A stretch of 34,957 bases of DNA from Paramarasmius palmivorus. Its lineage: Eukaryota > Basidiomycota > Agaricomycetes > Agaricales > Marasmiaceae. The position numbers and the translations under genes were made by a program. Position 1 is the first letter of the stretch. The number at the start of each line of letters is the position of its first letter. Shown piece after piece: positions 34,344-34,957 of this stretch. The notes beneath the pieces were generated by a model. It made no database searches and was not told the origin of the DNA. It saw only the letters and a list, made by a program, of their open reading frames with translations. The stretch is from contig JAYKXP010000289.1 in NCBI GenBank assembly GCA_037176845.1, positions 1-34,957 of the forward strand, in the 5' to 3' direction.

Positions 34344-34957
34344 CTACTTTTTGTACATATTCTGCAGTTCGTCCATGTTAGAGTACATAAAAAGTCCACT
34401 TTTGAGACGCTCTTTATCCCTAGCAGCTGCCGCTTTCCTTTGAGACCTATCCATGTTAGAACGAAGCTGAAACCCATCATCCACCCAGCGAAACAGTCCC
34501 CCTGCGGTATATTGAGTGAAGGAGTAGCGTGATTCGCCATCAGCGATTGGAGTGTTTGAATGTCTGATATACGCCGATGGAATCAAAATCGTCCAACCGG
34601 GAGGAAATTCCAGCACCAGGCCTAGCTCCCAGAGAACAATGTGACCACCTTTTTATGGTCAAAGTTACCAAGCGCCGTAATAGCGCACCAGCCAAAAATG
34701 TAATTGAGGTGGTCAATATGTTGAACGGTGACGGTATTGGGCCGAAGTTGTAGGTTGCACACGCCCATATACTGTTCGAAAAGTTTCGGCAACAGCCTGG
34801 ATGACGCTCACGAAGACGAGTATCATAGTCCCGGTAATGTTCGGTATAACCTGGGGGCCCATGTTGCGAATGCGCCGTTGGCGTGGCCAGCCAAACGTTT
34901 GAAGCACGGCTGGTCCGTGAGCACTTCAAGCTGCTCTTGATTAGAGAGAATATGATA
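34344..34957 (-). pseudogene. TET/JBP-like 2-oxoglutarate/Fe(II) dioxygenase, partial and frameshifted
   Basis: TET/JBP enzymes oxidise 5-methylcytosine or thymine in DNA. Visible in order on the minus strand are ATYNFGP, then an HID iron motif (His 34718-34720, Asp 34712-34714) followed by GWCAITALGNFDHK. Next come FPPGWTILIPSAYIRHSNT, with the second iron-binding His at 34560-34562, and ESRYSFTQYTAGGLFRW, with the likely 2-oxoglutarate-binding Arg at 34527-34529. The stop is at 34346-34344. The frame shifts near 34648 (a G missing in a GG run) and near 34728, with a further shift upstream around 34835. The 5' end is outside the window. The family call rests on these motifs and the KDZ neighbour. 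Confidence 0.78.

Larger units (their letters stand above)
29028..34957 (-). mobile_element. KDZ-type DNA transposon, partial (leaves the window)
   Basis: The homology break in R6 at 29027/29028 marks the likely 3' end. From there the segment holds 1.1 kb of non-coding DNA with palindromic subterminal repeats, then a KDZ transposase gene and an upstream TET/JBP-like dioxygenase gene on the same strand. KDZ (Kyakuja-Dileera-Zisupton) elements are abundant in mushrooms, and their association with TET/JBP genes was described by Iyer and colleagues in 2014. The other terminus and the target duplication lie outside the window, so the exact ends are inferred. Confidence 0.7.

Overview
The window reads as transposon-rich accessory DNA from a basidiomycete fungus, most likely a mushroom-forming agaricomycete. 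Genes are cut by many introns of about 45-60 bp. The mobile elements (a fungal Ty1/copia element, a CxC-type KDZ transposase and a linked TET/JBP dioxygenase) and an orphan multi-exon gene are all of types I associate with Agaricomycetes. No rRNA, tRNA or CRISPR array was found.

Layout. (1) 1-5640: an almost complete Ty1/copia retrotransposon on the minus strand, with an intact 1677-codon gag-pol frame, a tRNA-iMet half-molecule primer site, a polypurine tract and LTRs; one LTR runs off the window. (2) 5641-12720: first copy (R1) of a long repeat unit, about 4.2 kb once a nested element is removed. (3) 6836-9672: that nested element, a 2.8-kb terminal-inverted-repeat transposon with a 7-bp target duplication. 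It carries an intact three-exon gene for a 207-residue basic protein but no transposase I can recognise. (4) 14015-16246: an intact nine-exon gene (minus) for a 605-residue orphan protein, with one GC-AG intron. (5) 17290-29027: further diverged copies of the R1 unit (R2-R6), all in one orientation, holding remnants of an intron-rich minus-strand gene of unknown function and some plus-strand exons. A small two-exon gene or pseudogene lies at 24113-24577. (6) 29028-34957: part of a KDZ DNA transposon. It shows a 3' non-coding end with palindromic subterminal repeats, an 11-exon KDZ transposase pseudogene (30109-34152) and, just upstream on the same strand, a TET/JBP-like 2-oxoglutarate/Fe(II) dioxygenase pseudogene that leaves the window.

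How it fits together. R1 and R6 are close paralogues. R6 preserves the empty sites of both the copia and the TIR insertions found in R1, and R6 is itself cut off by the KDZ-element sequence. The insertions therefore post-date the duplication. The copia element looks young (intact frame, identical LTR ends in the 25 bp visible). The KDZ and TET/JBP genes keep their splice sites and most protein motifs but carry about ten single-base frameshifts, which means either recent decay or local base-level assembly errors.
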